NCBI RefSeq assembly: GCF_026210795.1
Contig: NC_089451.1
Location: 2,402,001 to 2,466,000 of the forward strand
Source: Rhizophagus irregularis
Taxonomy: Eukaryota; Glomeromycota; Glomeromycetes; Glomerales; Glomeraceae
Length of the DNA: 64,000 nt
Reading direction: 5' to 3'
Shown here piece by piece: positions 24,103 to 37,400 of the stretch. The notes under the pieces are model-generated. The model was not told where the DNA came from. It saw nothing but the letters and a program-made list of their open reading frames with translations, and did not search any database. Every line of letters begins with the position of its first letter. Position 1 is the stretch's first letter. Both the position numbers and the translations under genes were made by a program.

Positions 24103-24780
24103 TTTTACAACATGCTTTTGAATTGTACGGTACACCATACTTATACGGCATTGTGTGCAAAAATGGTCTAGCCCATCTCACTAGGTTATTTTCGGCGGGA
24201 CTTTACATGAATGACACTTCTTTAAAATAAATAAATAAATAAAACGTAATATATTAAATACCTAAAGTATTACAGGTAACTAAAATTAAAATAAAAATTG
24301 CATCTACATATTCTATATATACCATTTAATCCTTATATCTGCATTGCACATCATGAGCTTTAATCCTATATTATTTTCATGCTCGCATGCATGCAGATTT
24401 GCTAAAGCGATTGGATTAAATTTTTTTTTTTTTTTAAAAAAAAATTCTATATCAATCATCTATTAAAATTAATTAAATCTCAATTACGACAAAACTTTTT
24501 ATGTGATATGCGAGCACTCTGTGAGATGGAATCTAGATAGAGGTACGGTTTTTATACATATATATATTTATATATATTTTCATTTTTGAGCAGCGCGTGA
24601 TAAAAAAATATTTTATTTTATTTCATAGAGAATTTCATTATCAGTGACATGTGATAAAAAAATATAGAACATGGAGTAATTATAGTATATAGAAAGTAAA
24701 ATATCGTGTACTTAAATACTAACCTAATTTAAAATTTTTAATTATGAAGCTTTTTTTTAGATCAAAACATTCAATAGATT
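24103..24780. other. Intergenic downstream of gene C
   Basis: No gene recognised. Poly-T/poly-A tracts (24420-24450), simple AT runs, and short direct repeats such as GTGATAAAAAAATAT (24598 and 24651). Confidence 0.35.
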
Positions 24781-27700
24781 TCAATGGTAAATAAACCTTC
24801 CATCCCATTCCATTTTTTTAATTTTAATATTATCAACTTTTCTAATTTTATCATAAATATTATTTTGTATTTTCTTTATTTTCTTTTCATTCTCTGGATC
24901 ATTAATTTTTTTAGACAATTTTTTAATTCTATTATTTAACCTATTTTTTTTTGTTTTAATTTTTTTGATTTCTGATTCGATATTATCGATATCGATATCG
25001 TAGTCCCAAATTGAATGATCATCATAATTTCTCCTCTCAAAAATCTGTTTTGTGAATGTAGATTTTTCTTCAAAATCTTTATATATAGCACCTTGATCAC
25101 CTTTTCCTGCATACCATTCTTCAAATGCTTTAGATTGTCCAAAATAATAAATATGTTTTGGTTCGGGTTCATGACTCCAAAAGTGAATATGGTACAATGC
25201 TTCGTAATCTGCTATGTGATTTGCTCGTCGTCTTAATAAAGTTTGTCTACCTTTAGTTTCTGCTTTTTCGTATACACCACTAAGTAAATAAATGTATAAA
25301 TAAAAGAATATCAAAAAAATTGTGACTATAAATTAATGAAAAGAACTCACGTCATGAAAGCAATCAACATATTCATTAAAAGAACTACAAGAATTACACT
25401 AGCAATTAAAGTAAACACATCAATAGCCCAAAAATCAAATTCATCTCTTTGAACCCAATTATCGCCAATCCAAAAATATGTAGTTACAATTGCATTTAAA
25501 AAAGTTGAAAATGGATTATCATTAGATTGGGGATCAAAATCAGATTTAAGTTTAACAATAAGTGTCTCATTTGTTATAACATTTGTAGCATTTCCACTGT
25601 ATGTAGAATCTTTGGTTCTAATATTAGTGGGATCTCTGAGTAGCACAAACCTATATATAACAAATAAACCATAGTTAAAATCATGCATACAGTAAATTAA
25701 ATCAAATAAAAAAATTTTTTTTCATACATTGTGTGCGCAAATGCAATTATCACAATTAATATAAATAAAAAGAACGGAAATATGGCTTTGAAGATAATTA
25801 CTGAATAATAAATATAAATACCAATACCTATCAAGTAAAAAAAATGGGTTAATTAGTTAATATAATAATATATCATGAAGGGATATTACTCTTCAACTAA
25901 ATAATGTATTTTACTTGATAATAAACGAAGAAAGAGAATCTAATTCATTAAAATTGATCAATAATTTTAATAAATATGATTTATGATTAATGATTTATGA
26001 TTACAGAATAAAAATCAATTAATTAGAAAATAAAATTAAAACTTACCAATTCAATCCAAAGAAAGAAAATTGAAAATGATATTCCAACAATTAACCAATT
26101 ATTAATTTCTTTAACATTTTTAAACCCATCAGAAAATTGAAAACTTTCAAGCATTATTGACATCATCGTTACAGAAAGTACAATAGAGATTATATCAAAA
26201 AGGTTGAATATATCACCAAAATATTTTTTAAAGCCACGGTACTTAAGTTGCAACACTTCGGTAATAAGTTGATAAATTGCCAAATAATAGAATATAATAA
26301 TTAAGGCAAGTAAAAATTTTCTATTTATAGTAGTACCATGTTTCAAATATGACCTACTAACTAATACAAAACAAATAGCGAAGATAAGAAATCGGAAGAA
26401 AAGTAAAATAAAGAAATTTTTTGCTTTTTGCCAACGAAAATTAATAACAGCTTCAGTTGCTGGATTATCATAGATATCATCGTTATTTTCATAATGTATC
26501 ATTCTAGAAAAAGGGCTTAACTTAGTCCTATCATCCCGCTTAATTTGGTACCATCGTGGTAAAAATATAAACCAAAGAAGGTATAAAATATCTTTTATCC
26601 AATTATACTCTTTTTTGTCATTTTCAATGCTGTTTACAGTGAAATTGGGAAGAGGAACCAATCTTAAAGCTAATGGTGATTTTCCAAGATCATTATCATA
26701 ATTTTCATAATTCTTAATTATGTAACTTTTAAGAGATTTAATTTTTATTCGTATATAATCGTACCACTTAATTTTATTAGACTTTAATCTGACCATTGGT
26801 CTAAATGCTCTAAATTTGATATCATGATTACGTCTTGCCAGGTATTCTGGTGGAATAATTTCATTAGGATCTTGAACCGAAAAATGGTCTTGATTTGCAA
26901 AACATTCTTTAAAAAATAGCTTTCTAGCATAATCATCTATTGAATAATATAGAAACAATAAATTTTATAAATTCTTTTCAAATAAAAATAATTAAATTGG
27001 AATTAAAAAACAAACCGTAATTATATTTAAATAATAAAGGAATTGCTTTAGAGACAGTGCACATCCAACCTGCACAATCTGTTGCATGTCTGGAATAATA
27101 TTCCAAAAGATAAGCAATAATAATTGTATCTTTAAGTTCACGACCTATAATAAAAACAAATTTATTTAATTGTAAAAAGCAATTTAAATGTAAATTATGA
27201 AAACACTTAATAAATAAATTAACCTAAATTTAACTAATGCTGATAAATAATGCTTCACTATAAAATTAAGACTTACCTTTGCAATGATAAATTGCCAATT
27301 CCATATTATTTTTTGGCTCAATTTCTTCATTATCTTCCAGCTTATCATTTCCTTTATTGAAGTAAAGATCATCATCTATTAGAAACTTTTTTCCTGGCCA
27401 TAATTCATTACTTGGTATATATCTCGTTTTAACTTCTTTTTGTCCTTTAAAAACTTTATTACAATCATCAAGTTTTTCATCTCCAAATAATATAAATTTT
27501 ATTAAATGGTCACAATCACTAAGAATCAAATTTTTCATAAGATTATATCGAACACACAATAATTTGAAAATTTCGGGTTCATATTTAGCAAATTTCCAAA
27601 TTATATGTTTGATGTAGCCAATAATCTTCTCGTACTTTTTATTTAAAAAGAAATATTAGTTACTTTGTTTTCCTAAAAACAAATAAATTCAATAACTAAA

Positions 27701-29421
27701 ATCAACCTACTTTGTGTATTCTAATGTAATTATTTGCAAGGCGGTTACTTATAAAGCGCTTATTAAGATGTTCTAATGCCCTGCAAGCATGTCTTATTGC
27801 ATGAAATTTTTCAATAATATCTTTTTTTTCAATTACTTTTTCTTTCCTTTTCACCTTTTCACTCTTTTTAATATCTTTGTTTCCTTTTTCTATTTCATCT
27901 ATTTCTTCATCTTCCTCTGTAATATTTGCACTCTCTTTCTTATCTTTCTGCAACTTTCTTTCATACCAATAAACCTTTAAATAAAAATCATTTAATTTGT
28001 CGTTTAATGTGTCATGTGATCCATTTGATGTGACAGGTGATCCATAACTTTCAGGCTGTTCAATTCGTAATCCTGTTTTTTCTCTTTCTTGGTCTATCGG
28101 CATACGATTTGTCCATATATATTCAAGAAATGGTTCACCTTTGTTAGGAAGATCATCTTTGTCTATAATATTTTCATCATCAGAATTGATTTGATGCCAA
28201 ATTTGAACAGTGGATCTACCAACAATAAGTTGTAAAGTTTCTGTTCTTTCTCCTTCTTTATTATGATATAGGCAATGAGGGATCTCATCATATTTATCTA
28301 ACATCCATGGTTCTGCGCAAATCATTTTTTTACCATCCACAAAACAACTAAGAGGTGCAAAATTTTTCTTTTTTCCAATTTTTTCCTTTTTACACTCTTC
28401 TAATTTGTTTTCAACTTTTTCGAGGACTGAGTAAATCCTTCCATTATTTTCGATTTGCAAAATATTTCCCGAAGTTCTAGCTAAAGAAGCTTTAATCGTT
28501 ACAGGCTTATTTATTGGAAAATTGTCTAACTCTATTGGTTCATATTCAGCAGTATTATATATGTCCCAAATAATAGATACTATCTTTCCTTCACATTCGC
28601 CAATTATAAATAATTTTTCATCACTATCAATAAATTCTAACAAATATATTTGTTTTATTTCGTCAAATTTTTTTGATGTTATTCGTAAACCATTTTCCAT
28701 ATAAAACAAACTAATAAATTAATAAAATATATAAGTAATGCAATTAGAAGATAAAAACGATTAATTACATAACTTACTTAATAATATCAATTCCTTGAGT
28801 ATAACACAAGTGTAACCTGCTAACTGAAAATTTATCAGAATAGAGTTGTTGTTTTATGGGTTCATCCTTTTTTTCACATTTCTTTGCAGCGGTTTTTAAT
28901 TCCATTTTGGCCAGATTATAAACTAAAGATAGATTGTAATAATTTAATCTTTGGTTGTATTTAATAGATAAACAATTTTAAATTTTTACCTTCAAGTGAT
29001 CGCACGTTACTTTTATATTGCGTGACCAAAAAATATTTATCGTAAATACATGAGAGAAGACGTTTCATACAACCACCGAATTCGTAGGAGTTATCATCGA
29101 CATGGAGATCATGTGAATCACGTGCATCTGCAAAGTCACGTGTATAGAAATTATCTAATTCATGTCTAAAGCTCTTTGGATATTCAAATTCTTCATTCAA
29201 TTCAAAAGGATCATATTGATCATTAAAATTAAAATTATATATCATATGAAAATTCAATATAATAAATCTTTTTAGTTTAGGATCATGTGGTGATTGCTGT
29301 TGTGATGATTGCTGTTGTTTTTGTTTCAGCTCTGTGGTACATAAATCGTCTTCGCTTGAAACTTCTATGAATTTACATATTCCTGAAATTTCATTAGAAT
29401 AATAACAAGTCACAGCACTAA

Positions 29422-29634
29422 GGGGATGGCCAGAAATGACGTAATTTAAATTTTAGGATTTTTGACCCCCCCCCCTCCCCATGTCATCATTCATTTTAGG
29501 AAATGTAAAATTAAAACATAATTCTGGCTAGAATTATATTAACTACAAGTGTCTAAAAATGGAAGATGTGTAACATCATCATGGTCTTAACCCCCCTCCC
29601 CCCTTAGAAAATGACGTCATTTCTGGCAGTCCCC
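29422..29634. mobile_element. 213-bp MITE, PIF/Harbinger-like, inside exon 2 of gene C
   Basis: Terminal inverted repeats of about 21 nt: left GGGGATGGCCAGAAATGACG; right, inward, GGGGACTGCCAGAAATGACG. They are flanked by TAA at 29419-29421 and 29635-29637. A 3-bp TWA duplication with G-rich ends is the PIF/Harbinger pattern. The interior has C-tracts near each end (about 29466-29480 and 29591-29603) and no coding capacity. Removing the element and one TAA restores the codons that align with copy D (KVSAVTCYYS versus LKAVTCYHS). Confidence 0.85.
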
Positions 29635-29829
29635 TAACTTTGTACTCAATACGATTAATGGCGATTCCCTTTTTATTTTGATCTTCCAAACCTTTAATAT
29701 CGTCATCGAGATTTTCGTTGGACGGACATTTATTCTTATTTTCCTCAACTTCAACACGATAATCGGCGATTCCTTTTTTATTTTCATCTTCCGAATCTTT
29801 AATATCGTCGAGATTTTCGCCTTTTGATT

Positions 29830-30230
29830 CTTTTTCCTCAACTTCAACACGATAAATGGCGATTCCTTTTTTAATTTGATCGGTTGTTTTAGTGATTACG
29901 TTAATTTCAGTATTTTCGACTTCTGGTTCATATTCACTAGTTTTATTATCATGTTTCTTTTCCTTTGTCCCTTTCATATCCTCATCAACGTTTATGCGAG
30001 ATATTGCGACGAGAATTAAAGATTTCCCGTCCGTCTTATGCATATTTGATATATCAAAAGACCATTTAAATGGCTCTCCTTTTTCATTCTCATTCGAGTC
30101 CGTCTTATCATTATGCATATTTGATATATCAAAAGACCATTTAGATGGCTCTCCCTTTTTATCCTCATTCGAGCTACTTTCTTCGCTTTCTTCGTCAGTA
30201 TTATTCATAGGATTACATTGTTTATTTTGA
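29830..30230 (-). repeat. Two in-frame coding duplications inside exon 2 of gene C
   Basis: On the minus strand, the stretch encoding KGEPSKWSFDISNMH (about 30150) is repeated as KGEPFKWSFDISNMH (about 30080). Further on, units of about 30-40 codons around KKGIAIYRVEVEE, KKGIADYRVEVEE and KKGIAINRIE are repeated three times (about 29860, 29770, 29660; the last lies just outside this span). Copies A, B and D have one of each. The propeller blades or linkers are thus expanding by local in-frame duplication. Confidence 0.75.
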
Positions 30231-30770
30231 GTTTGATTAAAAAATGACGACTTGTTGCTTTTGTAAAAGACTTTAATGGTAAAGTCATCATTTATTTGAA
30301 AATCAGCGACAGTTTCATTAGTACTGGGTATATCATCAATTTCACTGGATCCATTAGAGTCATCATCTGGTCCATACCGTTTGCTCTTACCGAACTTAGG
30401 TGGACGATAATCTCTATTTTGCAATATTTTAATTCGAAGGTTTGCTATTTTTTTCAAGAAAAATAAGAAAAATTCATTAATATATACATATATGTTTAAA
30501 ATTATGTACGTTATATTGTAATAATGAAATTTATTTTTTACCCGTATCAAATGTAACAGCAAATTTTCCATCTTGACAAATTGCAATTTGATAATCTCCA
30601 GTGGTATAATCTTTAGCTTCATAACCAACACTTTTATCACTTTTAAATGAATATGCTTCATTTTTAAATAAGTTTTTTAAAACATGTTTATGTGTATTTT
30701 TATAATATTTAATTTGATAAGTTTTTACTTGTACTTTATCACCCATAATTTTTATTAAAAAGACATTCAA

Positions 30771-33340
30771 AAATTTTTTATTTTGATAATAAAATCGAGG
30801 GAAGATAATTCGTGAGAGTACTCAATTTATTTTTTTTTTCATGAAAAATAAAAAAAAAAATCCTGTGTTGTGACACAGCAGAATCTAAATCTGAATTACA
30901 ATAAATATTACTAATAAAAAGTTTTTTGCAATTGAACTTAATTTTATTTAAAAATATAAATTAGTAAATTCTATAAGCCGTGAAGACCATTACATGCATT
31001 TACATGCATTTACATGTATAAATATAAGCCAATTATTATTATTTTTTTTTCCTCTTTGTAAAATCCAAAAACGATTATATTAACACGCGTTCCATACAGA
31101 TCTACATTGTTTATTACCTAATAAGGAAAGGCCTGGACCGTTCTATTCTGTAACACGTATGGTCACGTGATCCTTTTATATGTGATGTTTAACCATATCC
31201 TACATACATAGCCAACCATACAATACATGTTTACTATGCTCTCTAAAAAGTCGCAACGCACAATACAATTTTGCATACCCTACATACATAGGTATCCATA
31301 CACTACATGTTATCGTAACACCCGCCCAATACTATTAGTTGAGTTACGACAATAACATGAAACAATTGAAACATAAAAAAATTAAAAAAAAAATTTATTT
31401 TCAGTACCGAAAATGGAAAAAAAACTAACTAAAAAAATTTATTTTTCGGTTTGAAAGTATTGGACTGGATAAACTGAAAAAAACAGTTGATTAAAAAAAA
31501 AATCATTTTTTTTAGTATCAAAAAAATTTCAGTCTACAAAAAAAAGATATTTTTAAAAAAAAGGTAAACCGGATAGCTTCAGCAATGCGATCTGTTGCAC
31601 CCGTCCCAAGAGGATGGAAAATGGCTGAAAATGAAATGTGAATATATGAAAATCCGCATCGTAGTTATTGTAGAGTAAAAAACAGACAATACCCTTTTCC
31701 TATTCGGTAATCTGTTGTACTCTCTAAAATATATTGTTACAATTTTTTTATATATTTTTTAAAATAAAGTGACCCATAGACCCGGTTAAACGATCATCAA
31801 AACACATACTCTGTTTGGTTGTGATCTACACGAAAAATTTGCCTGCTGTATAACGCCCCCTCCCTATGAATATATATCTTTCATTTTTTTCATTCATAAA
31901 ATAAATAAAAATTTTTTTCATAAAAAAAAATTTTATGGGTTACTCAACATATTATGCAATATTTATACTTTATTACACAATATAAATTTATCAATTTATC
32001 AAATCAAAAAATTTTTATTCATTTTCTTCATATAAAAAAAATATTTACGAAAAATTTTAGAGTATTGCTAAATATCACCGCTGGTGATTGTCAACTTACC
32101 AGAATTAGGGTAGAATTTCGGGCAGAAACATTCTTCTGACGTTTAGAATACCCTCATTTGAATTGTGTAACAGGAAAACCTGGGATATACTATTGGATCA
32201 TGTGTAAGTTCCGATTGGTTTTTTTTGGTTTTTTCCTTTTAATACTGACCTGGCCAAACTAAATTGAATTTTACAACTGGAACTGTTTACTTCAGTTCGG
32301 GCAAACATCAATCGGTGTGCTTAATGAGACGATTCTACTAAATAATATATCGAAAATTTTTTATAAAAGATTGTTTTACACTAATTGCAAAAAGAATGGA
32401 CCACCCAATTCATTTTCATTCCGCATGAGATTATTACTGATCGGCATAATTCTGGCCAAATTATAATTCCGGCCAGATTTTTAGATCACCAAAAAAAGGA
32501 AATGATCAACTTAACGTGTGTGTTAATTCTGGCCAACATTATAACTTGACCGGATTACTGCTGATTATGCCGGAACGGAATAATCTAGTGAATTTAATAA
32601 TTATGAGGCGCAGTTTTATATTTAGATTAAGTTTATAAATTTTATTTGTATTATTATTAACTGCAGTCCGGAATGACGTTAAACTATCAAACATGTTCGA
32701 TTGAAACATAAGATATTGTAAGTATTTATTAAACGAGGCTACAAAGAAATCACCTGATTAAAAGATCTACAAGATTAATCATCTGAACGAAATGAGGTTT
32801 AGAGAATACTTTTACAACGGAATTATTGAACAAAGGAAATGATCAATATCTATATAATCAGCATTTATCTGATTATTTGAAAAATAAGAAATAATAATTC
32901 CTTTTACCCTTATGATTCCTTTTGCCTTTTTCTTATTATGAAAAAGTGCCTCCTTAGTTAATTTAAGGATTGATAGAACGTATATGAGGAGAAACATCAA
33001 AGTTTGATTTTTAAATTTAGTTTAGGATAGAATATTGTAAGCATGATATATTTGTATAGCATAGATATTATATTAGTATTTAATAAAACAATATTTCGTT
33101 AACGACTCAACGTGGTAAGGACCACACCACGAGATTGAGCGTTACAGTGTGTACGATATGGCTACATATGAAACTTCAAAGTAAAATGAATTGGATTGTC
33201 CCTTAATTTTGCAAATAGCTGTAATAATATTAATTTGTTTTTACATATCGGCAATAACAATGACATAAAAATTATTATTGTGTTACGTTTAACTGAAGCA
33301 GAGTATATAAATGAATAACCGACAATACCATCTCCTAAAG
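30771..33340. other. Intergenic with dispersed repeat fragments
   Basis: No gene recognised. About 31195-31310 holds a duplicated phrase (CCTACATACATAG then CCATACAATACATGTT or similar, about 85 nt apart). About 32440-32580 holds several TCTGGCC/CCGGCCAG motifs with TGATCGGCATAAT. These match motifs inside the element in the kinase gene (46771-46800), so a related, decayed element probably lies here. The small frames (31954, 32812) have no domain. Confidence 0.4.
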
Positions 33341-33344
33341 TTTT

Positions 33345-34018
33345 TTAATCTGTTTCAATGGAACAGAGCTTTGCCGGCCATATTAGATACATCATATTGA
33401 ACATGCTACAAGTACATAGTAGACAATTAACTTTTTTAGATAATAATAATAAGAATTTTTTAATAACAATATAATGTGATTTAGAGGAATAATAAAGTTT
33501 AATTTTTAGCATAGTAATTTTACCTCTGCGATGGTCTGGTTGACTTTTGTGGTCATTTCTTGGCGGGTCTATCTGGCAATTGAATAAATAGTCCTTCATT
33601 ACACTCTGAACCAATCATAATCAATTTAGTTAATTTCTATTTTAATAAATTAAATTAATTTTCATTTAGCAATAAAAATATAAAAAATATAATAAGATCT
33701 CAATGCATATTTTTTAAAATTGATAGTTCAAATAATCAATGAAGCTGCTTTTGATTTGTAAGTCAAGTATGAAAAAAAATATTATAACGATTTATCGTAA
33801 ACTAATTAAATTTTAAAATAATAGTGATCTTTTTTCTCATTGCCAACCTTTTTTCTCTCATATTCATCCCTTCTAATAATTTCAGCTTGATTGAAAATTA
33901 ATTTGTTAGACCACTTCCATATTATTTGCAATAATAGGTTATACATGATAGTGGTACATACATCGTGATTTTTGTAGCTGAAGCGTCTTATTAAATCTTC
34001 CAAATCTTTTGAAGGAGA
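33345..34018 (-). pseudogene. Possible multi-exon remnant of unknown type
   Basis: I do not recognise it. On the minus strand, an acceptor-like TTCAAAAG precedes an open stretch from about 34010 to 33830 (LEDLIRRFSYKNHDVCTTIM...). A second open stretch, after GGTTCAG, covers 33603-33521 (SVMKDYLFNCQIDPPRND) and ends in AG-GTAAAA. Composition is less biased than the surroundings and splice-like signals bracket both pieces. No start, no domain and no clear continuation were found. Could be chance. Confidence 0.25.
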
Positions 34019-34499
34019 ATAAAATGAGATTCAAAATATTCCATTACACAAAATACGATATGTATTAATACAAGCATTTGAATATGTAATGAATTTTCTG
34101 ATTCTATGGTATAATACTTTACATACTAGCGCTGGAATATTGGTAACGAAGATGAAAAAGAAAAAATTACAAAAGATTCAGATAATATGGGAATTAACTT
34201 TAGGTCAGCACCCAGCAATCCTTTGTTCGTTTTTCTCATGAAGAAAATTTAATAAAATAACATACAATACATTTACTTCGGTAATGTTTGTCATTAATAA
34301 TAAAACATCGACGGCTAGATTAACAAATATTCAGTTAAAAATTATTATCCCAGGATTAGATAGATAGTAAATTTCTAACAGTTATCAATTTTATTAATTT
34401 TATTTATCAATAAAAATTCCTGAAACAAAAGATTTTCTTTTTATAGATAAATGAATTTTTCAATAAAACAAAAACGATAATAATAGGAAAAGTAAATAA

Positions 34500-37400
34500 T
34501 TATAAGTTGTCAAGGATATCTTTTAGATCAAGTAAATTTTCCATTTCTTTTCTTGGAAAATACTTGTCTTTGAAAGTTTCTGGAACATTTGAGAAAAGTT
34601 GGTGATAATCTGGCAACAAATAACTCATTAAACTCATGTCGGGAATATAAGTTATTGTGTTTGCATTGCTTCCAAATCGAATATAATCTATTTGCTATAA
34701 AAATTAAAGAATAATGTTATGTTTTGTTCTGAAATGGAATTAATCTGAATAAGTAAAATAGGAATATACCATTTCAATAGAATTTATTTCAATTGAAAGT
34801 TGAGAATTATATGGGCTATATACTGGAGTCTGATATTCTATCCATCCTAACTCCTCAAGTTTTGACACAACTTCATGTTTTAACATATAATCTTTTTGAT
34901 AATCCTATAATTAAATTATTATTAATTTAAATTATTATTAATTTAAATTAAATAAAATAGAGGTTTTAAGTAATTCACTTACATTATTAAGTATAAATTT
35001 TATAGAGCAATCTTTAGATAATATTTTTTTAACATTAATTTTACAAATAAGATAAATCCAACCATAATTTTTTAATAAAGGCAAATCCAAACGAAGTTTT
35101 TCATTTTTTGAACACAATACCAGCCCTGATAAACTTTTATTTTAAGATCATGGTTAATTTGTAATTAAGTCAATTTGGCACTTAAAGTATTATTATGAAT
35201 AGACTTTACCTGCTTATATCACTTTCTTGAAATTGACTAAGTTCACTATTCAAATTTGTAAGATTTGAAATAAAATAAAGATTTCTTTCTATAATAAATT
35301 ATTTCAATTTAAATATGTTAATAATTAATAACTTTGAATAATAATATAATATTTTCTTACCTTTATACATGTATTTATTGAATTCACTAACAATTCCAAG
35401 GTCAGTAAGGTCATCATAAACTTTATATAAATATGGCCAAATCTTTGAATGTTTTTGTAATAAGTGAAGATATGAAAAAGTTTTGTAATAATATTTGTAT
35501 TGATTATTTAATTTAAATAACGTATCCAAATCTACTTTGGCTTTATAATACTTGTTTAATTCGATATGTATTTTACATCTAATTAAAAGTAATAATTCAT
35601 TCTCGCTAATATTAGGGATTTGATTGATTTTCGTTAATATACCATTTAAATCAGGATGACTATTTATATTTAATAAGTATTCTAGATGAAATAATTGAAT
35701 CTTTGCCAAATCATTATCAATACTCTGTGATTCCAATATTTCTGTATACTTATTAAATAATATCTTAGTATTATTAATATCCTTCTTTGTATAATATGTT
35801 AGACTTTTAAAATAATATGCTGAACTATTTAATGGATCTAATTGTATAATTTTATCAAGGTCTAATAAAACTTTATTATATTCTTGAAGAATATAATATG
35901 TAATAGCTCTCCTATTCAAATTATGAATATTTTCTGGATCTATAATATTTGCATTTGTAAAATATAGTATAGCCTTATTATATTGTGTTAAATTACATAA
36001 AATTTCTCCATAATAACATAAAATTAGTGAATCCTTCTCATCAATATTCAGCAATTTATCTAACATTTTTAAAGTATTTATATCATCTCCTTTCTTATTA
36101 TAACTGTATGCACAATTTTTAAGGCATAAATAATTATTTGGATCGTTTTTTAATGCAATTTTATAGTTTTCTATAGTTTCATGATCATCACCATAATAAT
36201 TACGTAATAAGTGAATATTTCCACATATTATATATAAATTATTCAGTTTTACTTTATAATCTAATGATTCATATAAACTATCCATTGCTTCATTATATTT
36301 ACTTTGTCTAAAATATATTTCTCCACGAATATAATAAGCAATTGGTTTTTTTGGATTCAAAATAATAGCTTCTTTTAAGTATAAATGTGCTTGTTCATAA
36401 TTATTAAGACATCTATAAATATAAGCTAAAATACATCTTAAAGAATAACTTTTAGGGGAATAATTTAAACGCTCTTTACATAAAGATTCAGCTTTTTTAT
36501 AATTTTTATCATTTATTTCTTTTATAATATTTTGATATGTTGGATGTTGTCTTTTTGTAATTCTCGAAAGTATTGATGATGATATCTTTGAATTTAATTT
36601 AATAATTGAATTCATAAATTTCTTTTTTTTAGTTAATGTATGACTAACTACTGAATTATCTGAATCATCACTATCATATAATTGATCTAATTGATCAGAA
36701 TTTCCTGATTTTATTGAAGGTATAATATGTCCAGATTCAAAAAATTTTGTATATAAATTTTTGTAAATTGAATTTTGTGGTAAATATCTAATATCATTAT
36801 CTTCAATTTTTTCTCGACAATTAGGACATATTTTTTGTTTCAACTTTTTTAGATTATTTAATGATAATACGTGTTCACATTTTAAGATACATAATTGATC
36901 TGTTGGTTCATTACTAATTGGACAAGTAATTTCATCTGCTATAACATTTAAAATGTTAGAATTTAGTGATGGTTCTTTCTTTAAATATGAATTTTGATTT
37001 AAGCCTTTTCCTTTTCCGATATTATTACTTAGAATTTTTAAATCTTCAAGGTATTTCTCTTTAGTAAAATTTAATAAATTTCGAAATTTCTCTGAAGAAT
37101 CTTCCAAATTGTTTTCACTTAACTTTTGTGCATATTGGTCAAAATCAATTTCAATCATTGAAAACATTTCATTATCAATATTATATAAATGTAATAATAA
37201 TTCAATAGATTTAAACTGAATCAAACTACTTGGTGCTTTATTAAGTGATTCAATTGCTAAATAATAACAAAGACAATATATTGCTATTCGAGATGATCTT
37301 TGGATAAGATTTTGTGCAAGATCTAATATTCCAAACCATAAAGTATGTGGTAATGCAATAGGTTCATTTCCAGCAAGATCATTTAGAAAACCTCCAGTAT

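Larger units (their letters stand above)
24781..30746 (-). pseudogene. TRP-like channel copy C, exon 2 interrupted by a MITE
   Basis: Minus-strand exons: 30746-30542, 30444-28990 (with insertion), 28922-28778, 28710-27711, 27634-27277, 27144-27016, 26936-26047, 25939-25915, 25827-25728, 25650-25351, 25279-24781. Without the insert and one TSD the sum is 4890 nt, 1629 residues, all in frame. Domains as in B: LQLIVGRSTVQIWHQI, LFIPRWYQI-type segment, S1-S6 with pore NPFSTFLNAIVTTYFW and S6 MNMLIAFM. The 213-bp element at 29422-29634 brings a stop about 17 codons into the insertion, so the direct transcript would give only the N-terminal third. The rest shows no other break, so the insertion looks recent. 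Exon 2 is long because of two internal duplications. A further in-frame ATG lies 24 nt upstream (30770). If the insert is spliced out the gene may still work. Confidence 0.8.

Noticed and set aside
29418-29640. Splicing of the gene C MITE using the GTTAGG donor at the element edge
   Set aside because: That donor would join exons out of frame (net loss of 5 nt); only the GTACAA donor at 29645 would preserve the frame.
35122-35127. Alternative acceptor ATCAG for exon 4 of the RING/TPR gene
   Set aside because: It gives a stop within nine codons; the AAAAG acceptor seven nt upstream keeps the frame and the conserved SGLVLCSKNE-type sequence.
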